Shown here piece after piece: positions 1 through 14,400 of a stretch of DNA of 64,000 bases. The stretch is from Eutreptiella sp. 'Long Island Sound 2002' (Eukaryota; Euglenozoa; Euglenophyceae; Eutreptiales; Eutreptiaceae): NCBI GenBank assembly GCA_964036045.1, contig OZ038378.1:175792341-175856340 (forward strand), read 5' to 3'. Position 1 is the first letter of the stretch, and each line of letters starts with the position of its first letter. A program made the translations under genes and the position numbers. The notes beneath the pieces are model-generated. The model was not told the DNA's origin, ran no database searches, and was given only the letters and a program-made list of their open reading frames with translations.

Positions 1-1226
1 TTTCTTGTGCATATGCATGTGCTGCCGGTGCCTGTGACTACGTGATTTAAATGTGTCAATGCATGCAGCCGGTACTGTGTGGTGGTGTTCACAGCTTGGT
101 CTCAACATCATGGGTGAAACGGCAGAGCTGCATCCTGACCCTATGGGCCATTTATCCAGTGTGTTCGCATGCTTGTCCTCCCATGATACAGGGAGACCGA
201 GAGATATGCCACCCGATGAGACCAAATTTTGGTGTATGGTTTACGAGAACTACTGCTGTATTCAAAAATAGGACAGGTTGCTCCACCAGCATCCTGTACC
301 CTTTCTGTGCAACGACAGCCTTGAGCGACTACTTCGTGGTGCAACGGGGCGGTGGGGTAATCATGAAGTGCCAGGACAGCTGGTTTCTTTTCGGGTGGGC
401 ATGAATTGTTGACAGAACCCTGGGGCATCCCGGAGGTCACGAGGCTTGGAATCCTGCTGTACAAATTTGTGGTGATAGGATACAGTGTGTTACAGTTGTG
501 TGTTTCATGCATTTCACTGATGCTCAATTGTTCTGCAACCCTGTAAGGTCTGGCGCCAGTTTTTTCTGATTATGTCTGTCACAGATAGTGCGCTTGTGCA
601 ACCACGTCATGTATCCATGGCCCATGATGCTATTCATGCTTTAATGCGAGTGTTTTCTGTTTTTGTTTGTTTGAATTCAGCGTTTTTTCCTCACTTTGGA
701 AGAAACACAGTGGGGTGGGGCACATTGTCATTAATGGGATGTGCATGGAAGTTTGTGGCGCGGAATTGGCAGTCGCACCATAGGTGTCCCTGTCAATGAT
801 TGATTCAAATGGTGGGGAGAGATTCCCACACAACGCAAACCCTTCTGTTGACAATATAGCATCTGCTTTTCTGCATGATATACAATGCACGCATTGATCA
901 GCAGATTGGTGGTGCAGATCTTGTACATACCATGACCCATGTTCTGTATATACCAGCATTGGTGTTTTAGTGCCAACTTGCATGATACTGAATATTTGCC
1001 CTAGATAGAGGGTGCCAGGGTTGCACTGGTGCATTTTGTTGTAGGAATCTCATGCACTGCAGTGGGTTTTGCTTTACCACAAATTAATGCAGTATGGACG
1101 TATGGGCTCGTTTGTGCCCCCCCCCCCCCCCTCCTGTCAAAGCACTCATTGGGACAAACACAGATAGAAGCAAGCAATTGCACATGCAAAGAACACCCAT
1201 TATGAGCCATTTGATTTTGTATGCAA

Positions 1227-1346
1227 CAGAAGCTTTTTTTTTTTTGCTGTCATGTTGTTTTATGGATTGTTGAGCGGCGATGTTTCACCTTTTTTTTTTT
1301 GGCTGTCATGTTATTTTATGGATTGTTGAGCAGCGATATTTCATTT
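1227..1346. repeat. 70-bp tandem duplication with poly-T
   Basis: A T-run followed by GCTGTCATGTT, TTATGGATTGTTGAGC and GCGAT occurs twice in direct orientation, about 70 bp apart, with a few substitutions. It is a small local duplication with no coding content. Confidence 0.75.
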
Positions 1347-1484
1347 TCCGACGTTCAGCGATCAACGCCACATTTTTGAGCACCTGAAGAGGAAAATCAC
1401 ACAAAACAACCAAAATTAGCTTTTGGTTTATCAAAATCCGACATTGTAGGCCTAGGTCATGAGTTCTTGAATTTGTGGTTTTTT

Positions 1485-2481
1485 AATGCCGCGTAGATAA
1501 TTGTGCTCAACCCGCTCACCTGTTAGTGGACGCTATACAAGCGATCAAAGCAAATATTTTACTTGTTCTTGATTAAGATTATGTTCCCCTTTATTTGCCA
1601 CTTTTAGCCCTTATTTGAGATGTAATGTGCAACAAGTAGCAACACAATTGTTTCAATGTACAAGGCTTTTGTTTTCATGGTCTTAGGCTTAGCACCATGA
1701 AAAGAAAAGGCGGAGAAAGCACGATGGATTCATATGACCCTTTTTTGTCACAACCATTTCACGTGATATAATGTATGGTGTCTTGTTTCCACCTGTCCAA
1801 ACCTGCTCATTGCACTTCATTAAAAATGTGTAAATACGCACTAGACATCATGCAATCTTACTTTGTTGCCAAGTCAATTATCTTTACCAATATAGATCTT
1901 ACCTCACTCAACACCTGTGTATTCTTTTTTTGTAGCTGAACTCATCACTTCGGCCTACCGTGTAGGATCTGCATTAACCCAAAGCTAATCTTGATTAATC
2001 TTTTATATGTGGAGTAGTCATCACTGAGCGACCGTAAAGGAAACATTTTTGCTTAAAAATCCATAAAACAAGCCGAGAGGAGTGCTGTGTAGGTAATTGT
2101 TCTCAATCCGCCCCCTGTCTCTTGTTAAAATGGATACTACACATGTTAGGGGAGCAATTGTTTGCATTTTTCGTATTGAAGAAGAATTATTTTTCCGCTT
2201 GCTTGCCGCTTCTAGGCCCCACTTGCAATGTAGATCATGCGCACAAAGTAGCACCCTAGTTGTTTCAATGTACCAAGGCTTTTCTTTTCATGATGCTTGG
2301 TATCATGAAAAGCCTCACATTCACATGATATGATGTATGGTGTCTTGATTCTACTGTTTTAGACATGTTCATTGCACTTCGTCATAGATATATGGCCACA
2401 GGCGAGACATTAGGCAATTCTACTCTGTCGCTCAGTCAATTATCTTCATCAATATCAATCTCATCCATCTCTACCTGCCCC
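1485..2481. repeat. diverged direct duplication, about 600-bp offset
   Basis: Blocks around 1490-1920 and 2085-2480 share ordered landmarks: TAATTGT.CTCAA, the word TTTCAATGTAC.AAGGCTTTT, GATGTATGGTGTCTTG or its variant, TTCATTGCACTTC.T, and AGTCAATTATCTT.A.CAATAT. Similarity is patchy, so this is an old duplication or two copies of one old repeat. No ORF is conserved between the copies. Confidence 0.6.
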
Positions 2482-5400
2482 TTCCTCTTGTGTAGCCCCC
2501 ATCTGCATGTTGGGTAATAACCTATTGTTACAGAAACTAGACTGACAATGTGTTCAATGAATACGGAAAAAAGCAAGCTCTCGTCTACAAAGCTAATGAA
2601 GCAGCTTTTGTGGGCTAGAAGACAAGACCCCCTTTTCTCAGCACTGTGGCTTTGCAGATGATAAAGACAACCACGAGCGGATAGGACATCTATTAACATT
2701 GCATTCAACGCAACATACAGTCTACATTAAGACCATTCATGGCACACACACTCTACCAGTTGGCGGTCCAATAAAAAAAATGAAACCGGTATCGTAGATC
2801 AAGATCAACCACAAAACACCATTTAAAGTGCCAGTGGCGTGTGGTATGTTGATTTGCGTAACTCTGGGTGCATCGAGCTGCTTGGAGATCCGCATAGGTG
2901 GCAAAGCAAAGAGTAGTATAGCGCCCGCTTTTTGTGTTGTTCTTGTAACTTTATTGGGTCTATATGCAGAGACCTACGCTTGAAAACCATCGTGATGATG
3001 TTTTTTCAAAACATTTTTCATGTGTGGAACCCTGCAAGCGGAACCTTCGTTCGATTGCAAATCACATTTTGTGATAGTGCAAAACTTTGTTTCTCCCTTC
3101 ATTTGTCTTTTCACAACACAACTACCCCATTTCTGGTTCTGGGTCCCCACAACTACCCAAAAACACAATGGCCAAATGTAATACAAAAAAGAATGAAAAC
3201 TGTTTGTAGGTGTAAAATTTCATAAGTGGTAGAGCATCTACGGGCTAGAAAACATAATTCTTTTCAACCAACCCATTACTAGCTTGAAATGAGCTCGGTA
3301 TCCATAGGCAAGCTCCATGGTGCCTCGGATGCAATGAGATAGAATATCCCCCCCCCCCACGGAAACAAAGTAAGTAACACCTAGTTTGGATCAATGTACA
3401 TTAGACCCAACCTGCCAAACTCGCCACACAAAAAACATGGAACTTCTTATTTTCTACAAAATAGGTAGGAGGTTTGAAAAACTTCACTTTCCCAATTTTC
3501 AAGACGAAGTGCTTGAAACACAATAAGTTTACCATCTTTCAAGAAACGGCAGCCTCTTACAACCTCTTTTTTTCCAAAACCTCTACCATGCCCTACCGCG
3601 GGGGCGCCATACAGGCTGAATGAATATGCCGGTTGGTACTTCTGGGTGCACCTACGGGGGTGGAGGTTTGCAAGTCAATCAAAAAGCTTATTGCCCTTGG
3701 CCATTTGTGGCCCTTCAGGGCCACAAATAAATACATTGCAGAGTGCCTGGTGCGCGAGGACAAATCCAAACAACAATACAATGCTTTTCTCATGCATGTT
3801 GTCAAATGGGTGGGGTACCGACAATTGAACCACACACCATATGCCATGAGTGGGTAATGTTGTTTTTAGTTGAGGGTGGTCCTTAAAAACAGCAGTTTGT
3901 TACATCCTTTCAGAGGCTCATTATGCAGCCATATTGATTTCCCCCACTTTGAGCCGGGTTTGGGTGGGTGGGGGTTCTGAAAAATGGGTACGCGGGTGCA
4001 GTTCCGCCCCCCACCCCTACCTTAAGGAAACCTTGACCTTGGCAAGAGGTCTGTCATTTTATCTCCCTACATGATGATTTTAAAAACCGTGAAATAGTTT
4101 CATACATGGGGAGGTGGTTCGTGAATATACCCCAAAACGTTCGCCGCTTTGTTTAAACAATCTCGCTTCAAAGTGATTTTGAGGAAACTGATAGTAATCC
4201 AATAATCCTATGAGAAACGCTCACCATTTCAGCATCAAAATGCATCATGGAAGAGGGTAGGAGTCAATATTCACAGAACCCCACACTACATCATGTGTGT
4301 ATCACCAGACTAGGTCACCAGACAAGCAGACCTGGCTGTGCACCAGTGAACCCCTGCATTTGGTGCTGTGGTAATGGTGGGCAATTGCTTTGCTGACTTT
4401 GTCCAAATAGCAGGAAATATCATTTGCCTTTTTGGAGCGTGGATGTTAAACTTCAGTCTTTTGAAATGTGCGCAGAAATATGCAAGAAAAATCACCAACC
4501 ACAAAGACAATCACAAACAACAGCACCAAATACCCACAGGCAGGAATGATGCACCTGTCTGCAACAGAGAATTGGCACAATCACTGGATCCAAACCAAAA
4601 TCTCCAACCTAATCACAGCACCTCAGGGTCAGTGTAGATTCCTGATTGGGTGGACAATTTGATGTCATCCCAGATTCTGTTAGACAGACTTTATCAGTGG
4701 AATAGCCACAACCTGGTGTCTTTGGTACAATTGGAGCCACAGCATGCATGCATGCATGCAAGCACTGCTGTCACTCCCTCAATCCAACACCTCAAGCCTA
4801 AAATGATGACTTGTCATGTTGGAAGTCCGAAACCAAAGTCCTGTCTCCGTCTTCAGCAGTACATGAAGCCTCTGACCTTTTCGGTAAGGAAATATAAAAT
4901 TGGATGAAGAACCTTTTGATGACTGTCAAAAAAAAAGCAGGGGCTGTTTGTTGCTTGCAGGACAGTAAATCTCAATGCGAGGCAACTCCAGTGCTGCAGA
5001 CTTGCAACCAGTATCAACGGAGAAGCTTTGCAAGTGAGGGCCCCCACAGTACCAACTGCCATTGGCCCTCTGTTGCCTTCAACCACCAAAAATGGGCTAT
5101 CCAATATTGGTTGCTGAATTGATGTAGAGATTAAACACTGGATTCGGATGTGCCTGGTCCCCCTTCCCAAAGTGGCATTCCATTGCACTCCTTGACTTGG
5201 TCACTGCTCCCTGAATCCCAACTATCCTCTCCTGATGGTCATCTTCATATTCTATGTCTTTCAACACCGGCTCCAGATGTCTGGGGCCTTGCTTACTTAA
5301 ACTTGTGGGAGACGGGGGAGGCAGGGTGCACTCCCCAGCATGTAAGAGGTTCGTTTGGCGGGAAGGTGGTATTTTGTTTGCAGCTAGTCTACAACCAGCA

Positions 5401-8400
5401 CAAGAATTCGCGTTGGTGCAAGAAAGAATTGCAAAGCGTGGTCACTGACATCTGCCCCTCCAAAGCCTGTCCTGCTGAGTAGCTGCTGTAGGTCATTGAT
5501 GGGTCATTGAGACACCGCTGGTGGAACAGAATGTAGTGATTTCTCTGGGCTCCAGCTCTGAAGAAAATTCGACCAATTGCACACTGCACACATCAGACCC
5601 GCTGCAGGCAGTGACCTACAAAAGCCTGATGCTGCTCCCATAACAGACTCGAGCTAACATGACTAAAAATGCCACTGGAACTTCCAAGTGTAACCACTCT
5701 GCACTACACACAAGACTAAACTAAACGCGGGCCCCAGCTGATGATGATTCAAGCTCTGGGTGCTGATCATAAGTGTTGACTCGAACCCCAACTCTGACTT
5801 GTCAATACTACTGATCCTCAAACATATTTCCACGTCACAGTGGCTTTGGAATTGAGCGCATAGGGAAACCCAACCTGCGGGGCCCAGGGCAATTGAAATC
5901 ACTTTGTAAATTGCGATTTCGCAATTCTTTGCTTTAGCTTCTGTATGCCTTTGTGTGCAGAGCCACGTTTCCCCTTTGTAGCTTAATGGCAGCAAATTGT
6001 GCATTGCACCTCACCCAATTGCCACACCATGTGTGACTGAAGGTTCAATGTACAACTCTCGATTCAGCGGGCTAATGTCCCAGTGGGGCCGAAAAGCGCT
6101 CCGTCCAGGACGTAAATTGCGCACCTACAGCAGGCAACATTCCTCAGCGCCTTTGGGCACTCTGGGCTGCTGACTGACTGTTTTTCTTCCCAGCCTCGTC
6201 TTACAATTAGCTGTCACCCGTTTTTCTGCCTCTGCTTGCTTCTTACAGGGGCCTGAGCAGGCAACGAGCAAACTGTTAACTCTCACCAGCAGCATGGACC
6301 CACACACATCGCCTAATCAGGCACACATCGGACCGGTACCATCACCAATTTGCAGACACAACACTACATCGTTCGTCTTTCACAGCACAATGCAAGCCGC
6401 TCCTCAGCGTCATGCCCCGTGCCATTCTGTACGAACTGTACTGTAGCCACTCTACTATACGAACATCTGTGGATCTGTGCTACTGTGTCCTTAAGTTTCC
6501 GCATTTGGGTCTCTAACCGAATGCAGATGTTGCATCTGCAAATGAAATGGCCAGATTTTGAGGAGAGATGTGTTGGGACCAGCTGTCTCCGACACGCATG
6601 GCACGGCTCCAACGCGTCCTCGTGGCCATCTTCTGCGGCTGCTGTTCATGCCTTACTGTCTGTTCAGGGCGGAGTGGATCATGCCACTGCGATCCCCCAC
6701 TCACAAGGGTCAGCAGCCCAAGAAGGTCAACCTTCGCCGGCGCTCAGCCCGAGTGCCGCCCCACTTGAACATGTGTGAGTGCAAAAGACAGAACACAGGA
6801 GACAGACACAGAAGATGAAGCATAAAGACCTGGAGAGAAAGACCAGGAAGCAGGACTCATCGTTGAGATGGGACTTGAAATATGGCGTTGACAATTAAAA
6901 GGAAGGGGGGATAGCTAGAACACCGAAACCTCAACACGGTGCCGGCCGACCGCCGATTCCATTTTGTCACGCAACAACAAACGCAACGCTTTCCACAGGG
7001 GCCAGTGCAGGATCATCAAATCAAATGGCCGACTAGCATGGTAAGTCAGGTTATTTCGTGTGTTGTACTTTCATGTAGGAGAGCATCCCTGGGGAGCCCG
7101 GTGCATTGCACGATGTGGGTAATGTAATTGGCGATGAGTTGTGTGGTGGTCGTTGCGATTGTGTTTGCCGTCGTTGCTGCCGCTGCTGCTGCTGACTGCA
7201 GCCACCGTCACGAGTCACCGTGCACCTAAACTCTCAACCTGTCCCTCGCAGAAAAAACCAAACAAACACAATACAACTTGACTGCACAGCGTCTACCGCA
7301 ACTGGGACTTCCTCTGTAGGACTGGTGTATTCTTCTCAACACGAAAATGCCGTGTGCTGCAGCAAAGCGCAGCCCAACAGCTCCCGGCTTCCGGGAGCAT
7401 TCCTGTTGAGGAGGTTTCAGGGTGAAATGGCTGGTAAATGAGGTGGGTTCAGCGTGGCACAGAGATGCACTGTTCACTCATGTTTGCAGACCCCCCGGAG
7501 CTGTGGTCATCGAGCGCAAATTGGTCACGCCTTCCGCGAGCCACAAACGGTTCTGCTCGAGGCTGTTCTTTAAGGAAAATGCAAAACAGAAATTGCTGGA
7601 CTCCATTACGTCCGGAACTCAGGGAAGAAAGTGCCGTGCGCCCAGTGACTGCTGTCAGTCACTCGCCAACCGCCGTTCACCAATCGTTAACCGCCATCGG
7701 CTGACCGCCGGCTGCCATTGTAACCGCCACTGCAGCAACCTCTGTAGGCGAGAAAGACAGAGAGGGGTCCAGCCCAAATCCAGCCTGGAACAGGGCAATC
7801 CCACGGAAATGAGCTGAAGCCAACCAAACAATTGGTCTGTTCACCCCCCGAAAAACCTTCGGCTGTCCCCAGCAGAGAGGACATCCTTTATGGCCAGACC
7901 CGGGGCTGCTACTCAAAGCAGCACGACCCACACAGCGTTTGCTGCCCCTCCCACTGCCGCACTGACTACCGTCCACAACGCCGCAGCGTCCCCTGGAATG
8001 CTGCGGCGAGCCCCTGACCCCCTCTTCCAGTGCACCTCAGCGCTGTTGGTCACCTGCCGACCCTCATCAACTCAATATTCCACCGCCATCGGGTACCCCC
8101 AACGACCGAGGCAGTGTTCGAAGAAAACAACCACTGCTCTCGGTACACAAAGAGCACTGTGTCTGTTGCTACCCGCACTTGGTCCCCGGCAGGCCCCCGC
8201 CCCAGCCTGTCCCCATTCTGCCACCCCAAGTGTCAGCTCAGGTTTGTTGCAGGACTAAGACCATCACTTTTCTTGCCCTGGGGTCCAGATTTTGGTCGCG
8301 TTCTCCCGCTCACTCGGACCGCAAGCGCCCGTGGCCCCGCACCAACGGCCGTCCGTTCACTGGTTTACCGGTGGACCCTGAACCGCGGTCCGATGAGCAC

Positions 8401-8465
8401 GGACCGCAGTCGGTCAAACGCCAACCCAAAAGCCCTCCACTGCCCCTGGGGCGAAGAGCAGCCGC

Positions 8466-11400
8466 CTACACAGTCACTGCGCCCGAGGGGATTTTGAGGT
8501 CCTTTGCGAGCACGTTCGGGAGGTTGACGGTGGCAGAGTAGAGGAACAGGTACCGCGTGGCCACCAACTCCTACGGAAGCGACAGTGGGCAATAGGGGAG
8601 GGGCAAGGAGACGCGGAAGGAGGACAGGCCATTGCGTATGGAGGTCCGGAGTGGGATTTGCCAAAAAAGGGGGGGGCTCATGCTGTGCTCCATGTCCCCG
8701 TCCGCCCGGAGGCTCTACCGCGGACCCCATGCTGTGGAGGCATACCACGGACAGGGAGGGGGGGTCTTGCTGGGGGCACCTACCCACCCCCCTCTTATTC
8801 GCATCCCTACCCCCCTCTTCGCCCCCTTATTCAGTTCTCCCTCTTATTGAAGGTTCACGGCTGGTCCCCCTTCGAACCCCTCCTCCAAGCCATTGCCTGG
8901 GGGCTTGGTGGCGGGGGATCAGAAGCCAAAAGTCAGAAGCCAAAAAAAAGTTCATGCACATGGAACCGGCCTCCAATTTCTGGCCCCTCATTTTTTCGTG
9001 GAAAATTAGTCTGATGCGGTTGGGTGGGTGGGTCGGGCGGTCGGCTGGGGTTGGCCATTTGACAACCGTTTCTGCTGCTACATGGACTCGAGAACAGGAG
9101 GAATACCAAGAAAAGAATGTGCAGCCGCTTTCCAACATCCTCGCTGACTTTTCAGCTTCACCGCCCCTTGCCGCCATTGTCACCATCACTGTCACTGTTG
9201 AACCAGAGCTCGTGCAGGGGAGGCATTGAAGGATTGTTGCCCCCTTTGCAATCACGGCTGTGTCTGGAATCAAAGACCACAGGACTGAAAATGGACAAGA
9301 GGCTCACCATACCCACGGAACCAATCCCATGCGAGCGCTGTTGTATAGGCAAAATGTCATACCCAGCGGTCTGTTTAACCGGCTGCCTGGCGAACCATCT
9401 ATTTTCTGCAGCACTTTGGACAGGGATTGAGCCTGCAACGGACCGCTCCACCAGACTGCATGGGCATCTTAAACCGGAACGTCGTGCCATGGATACGTCC
9501 ACTGTCATGCGGTCCCCTCCCCCCATGCCCACTCTTCGCAGGGTACGCTGCGGGAGGGGGGGGGATTGCCGTTGCGGCCCAGAATCACCTCCCACATGCT
9601 CACAGCACAAAGACCAAAGGGCTCGTCAGCGGGCATGTCTGACCACAGGCACCTTTCCGGCGCACGGTGACGGTGACGCACAGTCAGGGGGTGCCGTAAT
9701 GAGAAAAAAAAAAAACTCGGAGTGTCCAATACGTCCTACGATGGCGGCCGGTGGATAACCGATGGCGGGTGGTGGGTAACCGATGGCGGTTTGTGTGTAA
9801 CCGATGGTGGTTGGTGGGTAACCGATGGCGGGTTGGTCGCTTAACCGACGGCGGTTGGTGTGTAACCGATGGCGGTTGGTGAGTAGCCACCAAACATCAG
9901 AGAGTGGATGCCATAGTATAAAAAAAAAAAGGGTGAGCGTCCTTATGGCACCCCCTGCGCACAGTTCAGCAACGGTACGGCACATGCTTGGCATCATGCT
10001 GAACTGTGGTACCCCATTGCTCGGGCAACCCGAAGCCCCCTCCCCTTGCCCCCTCTGTAACATTAGGTGCTGTTCCTGGCAGTGGGTGCAGGCCATGGGC
10101 CCCCGGCCGCACTAAATCCATCTTGCTCTTGTGCTCGGAGCTCGTGCCTGTCCTCAGCACTTGCGTACGACTACGTAGGTACTGCCCGCATGGTGTCCAG
10201 TTCCCTGCGGGTTCACATGCAGCCCAATCCAGGGCCATGGGGTGCGGAGGGGCCCTCCACGACCAATCAGCGTTTGTGCCACACAGGGCCACGGTTGCCC
10301 ACAGCCACAGACGGGTACCCTTCGCCTCCTCCAAATTGCGTGTGGTTGCCACTGAGTGATCATGACAATCCTTGTGCGTCTTAGTGGCTGCACGTGCATG
10401 CGCCCTTGCCTTTGCACTTGCACATGGGCAATGGCGCAGTCCGGTTTGCTTACGCAGCAGCAGGGAGCGGGAGAAGGGACGGAGAGGGTTGCAGGATAGC
10501 GAGAAGAAGGGGTGACCAGGAGGCGAGATTTGAGGCAAGGGAAAGAGATGTGCAGAGGAAGGGGCACCTCCATCTCCACACGGTAGTGCGGCGAAGACGT
10601 GGAGTGCTTGCACTTGGGGCGGTGCAGCTTCCCCTGGCACTTCTTCAGGTCAGGGTCGCCGTGATTCACCACTTCGCACAGCGCAATGCATTTGACGCTG
10701 GCTCCGAACTGTGAGGACTGCCATCCCAAGCCCACGTTGCCATGTGCTGCATACCCCAGCGCTGTGGCACCGTCCACTGCCATGTAGATGCCAGGGCCAT
10801 ATACTGCACCGTGTGACTGCATTGGAGAAAGATATTGGGCCAAAAGGCAGCGACGACAAGACATACATCAGGTGGACAGATGTGATTTGACAAAGGGTGT
10901 CAAAGAGTCACACATGCCAGTGTGAATAACGCATGCCCAGCCAACAACGCGTCACACATGACATGAACGAAATGAACTAATGAGTCACAAATACAGGGGA
11001 TTGGCACGAAGTCTCACGCGCGACATGAGCAACATCGTATGAAGGGTTGCGCACTGTGAGCGGCAATGCAACAGGATTTGAGTGTCCCAAGTTTTGCAGA
11101 CTCTTTCCAAAAATTGAAATTGAACAAGAAACTACCGGGAGCCTGGTACAGCAAACACGGGGCGCGCATAGCCGTTGGCATCGAGGCGAGCCACTAGGTC
11201 ATGGGTACATGAGCACATGGTCCCACTGCTCCTTCAGCGCAGGGTAACAGTAACCTGCCAGCGGCTACAGAACCCCTGTCGGGGTCCCCAAACTGGGGTA
11301 GCAATCAAAATGGCAACATAATCCCTGCCTTCTCGCGGTCCTCAGTGTGGGAGGAACCAAAATGCGACATCACCCCTGCTTTCTTAGGGGGGAGGAATCA

Positions 11401-14400
11401 AAATGGCTCATCCCCTACCTTCTTGGGGTCGCCAATATAAAGCAGGAATCAGAAATGCTCCATAACCCCTGTCGTATGGGTTTCCAGGGGTTCCCACCAG
11501 CCTCCTTACTCATAAAATTCGGGTAACATGTTTTTTTCCTGGAACACAACTGATCCAAAAAAAAGTGCCTTTTCACTCAGTACAAAAACTGAGAAAAAAA
11601 TATCTTTTGGGCTGCGAAAAAACGGAGCAGAAAGTTTTTACTCAGTGAAAAACAATGAGCATTTTTTTGGCTTGACTAAATACAACCACTTATTAAAAAG
11701 GAATGTTCTTAAACAGTGAAAAAATTCGGCAACAAAAAAATTGTTTTCTTCACTCTGGGAAATGATGGAAAATGTTTGCTTTTATTCAGCAGAAAATTCA
11801 GCAAAAAATGTTGGTCGGTTTTACTACACACCCGAGGAACATTACCTGTTTCTCGGTGCCACTGTAGTTCTTCAGTCCTTTCCTGATGATGGAGTGCCAG
11901 TTGCCCAAGCCACTGCCGTGGAACGCATGGAAACTGCCATGGTGGTCGCTCTTCAGCTGCTTGAAAGCGCGCTCCTTTTCCGGGGGATTGGACTTGAGCA
12001 GGAACTGGTGCTCCGTGTGCACCCCTTCCACTCGCATACTGGGGTCCGTGATGTAGTGCAGCTCACACCTGTTGGTCCCTAAAAAAGAAGGATGCCGAGG
12101 GCCGAAGAAACCTCGTTCAGACGTGTGTACACCCTAAAGGGGATATCACTTGGGCATGCGTGGCGTTCAGATATTTGCCATCCATGCCCACTGGAAATAA
12201 ACAAAATCCCAATCTTCAAAAGCAGTACAATGCTCATCAGTGCAGTGGAGTGCAGTGTCACTGTGCATGCAGTGCCCACAATTAGCATCTACGTCGGGCG
12301 AGATCTGCCTTACAGGCGGTGTCACATCCGGTGCACTTGTTTGGTGCTGAAACCCGTCATCATGAATGATGACGAAATCACAGTTAAGATCCAACTCCGT
12401 CCCAACAATGTGTTCTGCTCCCAGGAGCTACCCCTGTCAGTTTGCCAGAACCTCCGACCCCCGCGTCCCCATGCTTTGGCCCCAACCGCCTCTGATCGCC
12501 GTGGGTTACCTGGCCTTCAAGCAGACTGATTTCGACAGCAATCATGTTCTTGTCCATGTGCATGGAGCTGGACAGCCCCATTTGGAAGCACGTTGCTGTT
12601 TATCAAGGGGATGGTACACCAGCGTTTCAGCCGGGGCTGGTGCCGTGGGTTCCCAAGCACCAAGGAGCGATTTTACTGAACACCCAACAATTTTGGTTCC
12701 ACTGTAATGCCATGACGGCCAATCGTTGCCTTCTGTGCGACAGTGCGTCTGCAAGTTGAGCTACGGGGCCCAGGGTGGTCCTTAACGCAAAACAGACGTT
12801 GATTTCCGCTTGACCCAACAAATGCGCACATCGACACGGGGGACAAGCACGACCTTGCAAAATGCAAAACTTCAAATCATCCACCTAAGCTTTGTCACTG
12901 GTAGAGATAACACATGTGCACCTTCACCCGCAGTGGCTGCTTAATGAACAAAAATTGGCCACTGGCCGCCAGCGGTTGGCGGTTAGTCGCCCACCCAGAG
13001 CGCTGTCCTGAGGAGCGGCTGAGAGTCTAGGCCAGAGGACAGCCCCATGGGAGAAGGGACCGTTGGCGAACAAACGAAGTGGAGCAAGGAGGGAGCTGTG
13101 TGGCACGAAAATCCAGGCAGCAGGTTTGGCGAGTGACCCCATCAGAGCAGTCGATTGGTCACGAGATTCACTCAAGATGGCCCCCTCCGCTTGGATTTTG
13201 GATGGGTATCCAGGAAGTACCATTGGCCATGGTGTTTAAGAGCCTGGGCCTCCCGCTGTATCTGTCTGTATCCGGTGGGCCTCCAGAAGGGATGTTGTCA
13301 GCGCGTTACTGGTGCGTTTGCCCCCGGAGTTACTTCCCCTTTCCGAGCAACTGGAGCGCGAGCAACTGGGGCACGCGCGACATACCGATGATCCAACGCA
13401 GCAGTTTGTACAGCAGCGGGTGAATATTCTCCAGCTCCTCGCGGAGGATGCCTTTCTTCGTGAAATCGGTCATTTTGTGAATGGAGGGGCACTTCTGAAG
13501 GATCTCACCAACTTCACGAGGCTTGCTGCGATCAAAACTGTGAGGAGATGAATCGCGGCGACATTGGACCCAACAACAAATCAACAACCACTAAACCACA
13601 ACGGTCGTCACGTTGCAAACACCAAAATGAAGACATGGGGCGCCATCGTTTGTTTATGGATGGCGGACCAAAGTGGCCCAAAAAGGAGCCAAATAAAAGC
13701 AAATGCCACCCATTTACTGACGTTGAATACCTGCATCTCTGAGGGTGGCCCAGGATCCCGCACTGGGCCTGCAAAACTCATGTGACCAACCGTCGCTTGA
13801 CAATCAAAGACAAGCTACCAGATGTCAGGGGTTTTTCTCCTTTTAAAGCGTTCTGTGTTGTCCTGCCTGTAGATGTCAGTATTGTCGTCACTGTTGTGTT
13901 GTCATCGTTGATATTCTTGCTGCTGCTGCTGTTGTTGCTGTTGCTGTTGTGCTGTGTCGTTGTCATTGCGCTGTGCTGCAAAACCTTTGATCATCAGTTC
14001 CCAGAACTTTCGAGGCAACTTCCTGCAAACACCACGGACCGGGGACACAAGCCTGCAAATGCTCAAAAGCAGGACCTCATTTTCACCACTTTTCCCTGAG
14101 CATTCGTCACCGAGGTCTCCACACTGGGAAATGGCTCGAAATGCTTCGCGCTGAAAGAGGCTGCCGTAGTCATCATGATGACCAGATCACAGGCTTGAGG
14201 TGACCGCAGAATTTCATTTTCAACGTTGATGCCCAGACCTGCAGAGGGTAAGGAAGTGATATCGTGGGTTGACAACTGTTGTTGATCAAAAGCTCGCGGC
14301 ATACACAGTGCCACACAACTTGCAGGCGGTGCAGTAGATCGAACGAAACACGGACACTGGGTATGCCGGCATTAAATACGAATAGGAATGGCGTAAGGCA

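Larger units (their letters stand above)
1..8465. other. gene-free left flank
   Basis: No reading frame here shows a recognisable domain or a chain of exons; the short ORFs on both strands look like chance. The stretch holds a C-run at about 1118-1131, a C-run near 3348-3358, a local 70-bp duplication (1227-1346), an old diverged duplication (1485-2481) and a cluster of 'accgcc/ccatcgg' motifs at 7660-7725 resembling the repeat unit inside the hAT-type element at 9.7 kb. The 3' untranslated part of the minus-strand PARP-like gene probably extends into the right end of this stretch. Confidence 0.6.

Noticed and set aside
8585-9273. Overlapping ORFs of 148-214 codons on both strands
   Set aside because: They fall in the last PARP intron, show only Pro/Gly/Arg-rich low-complexity content from C/G-rich DNA, and have no domain.
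10154-10567. C-terminal extension of PARP-like exon 8 as a 711-nt ORF
   Set aside because: The frame after residue VEME loses PARP similarity at a usable donor (GAG then GTGCCC), and the true C-terminus (ELVATRYLFLYS) lies at 8466-8570 in phase.
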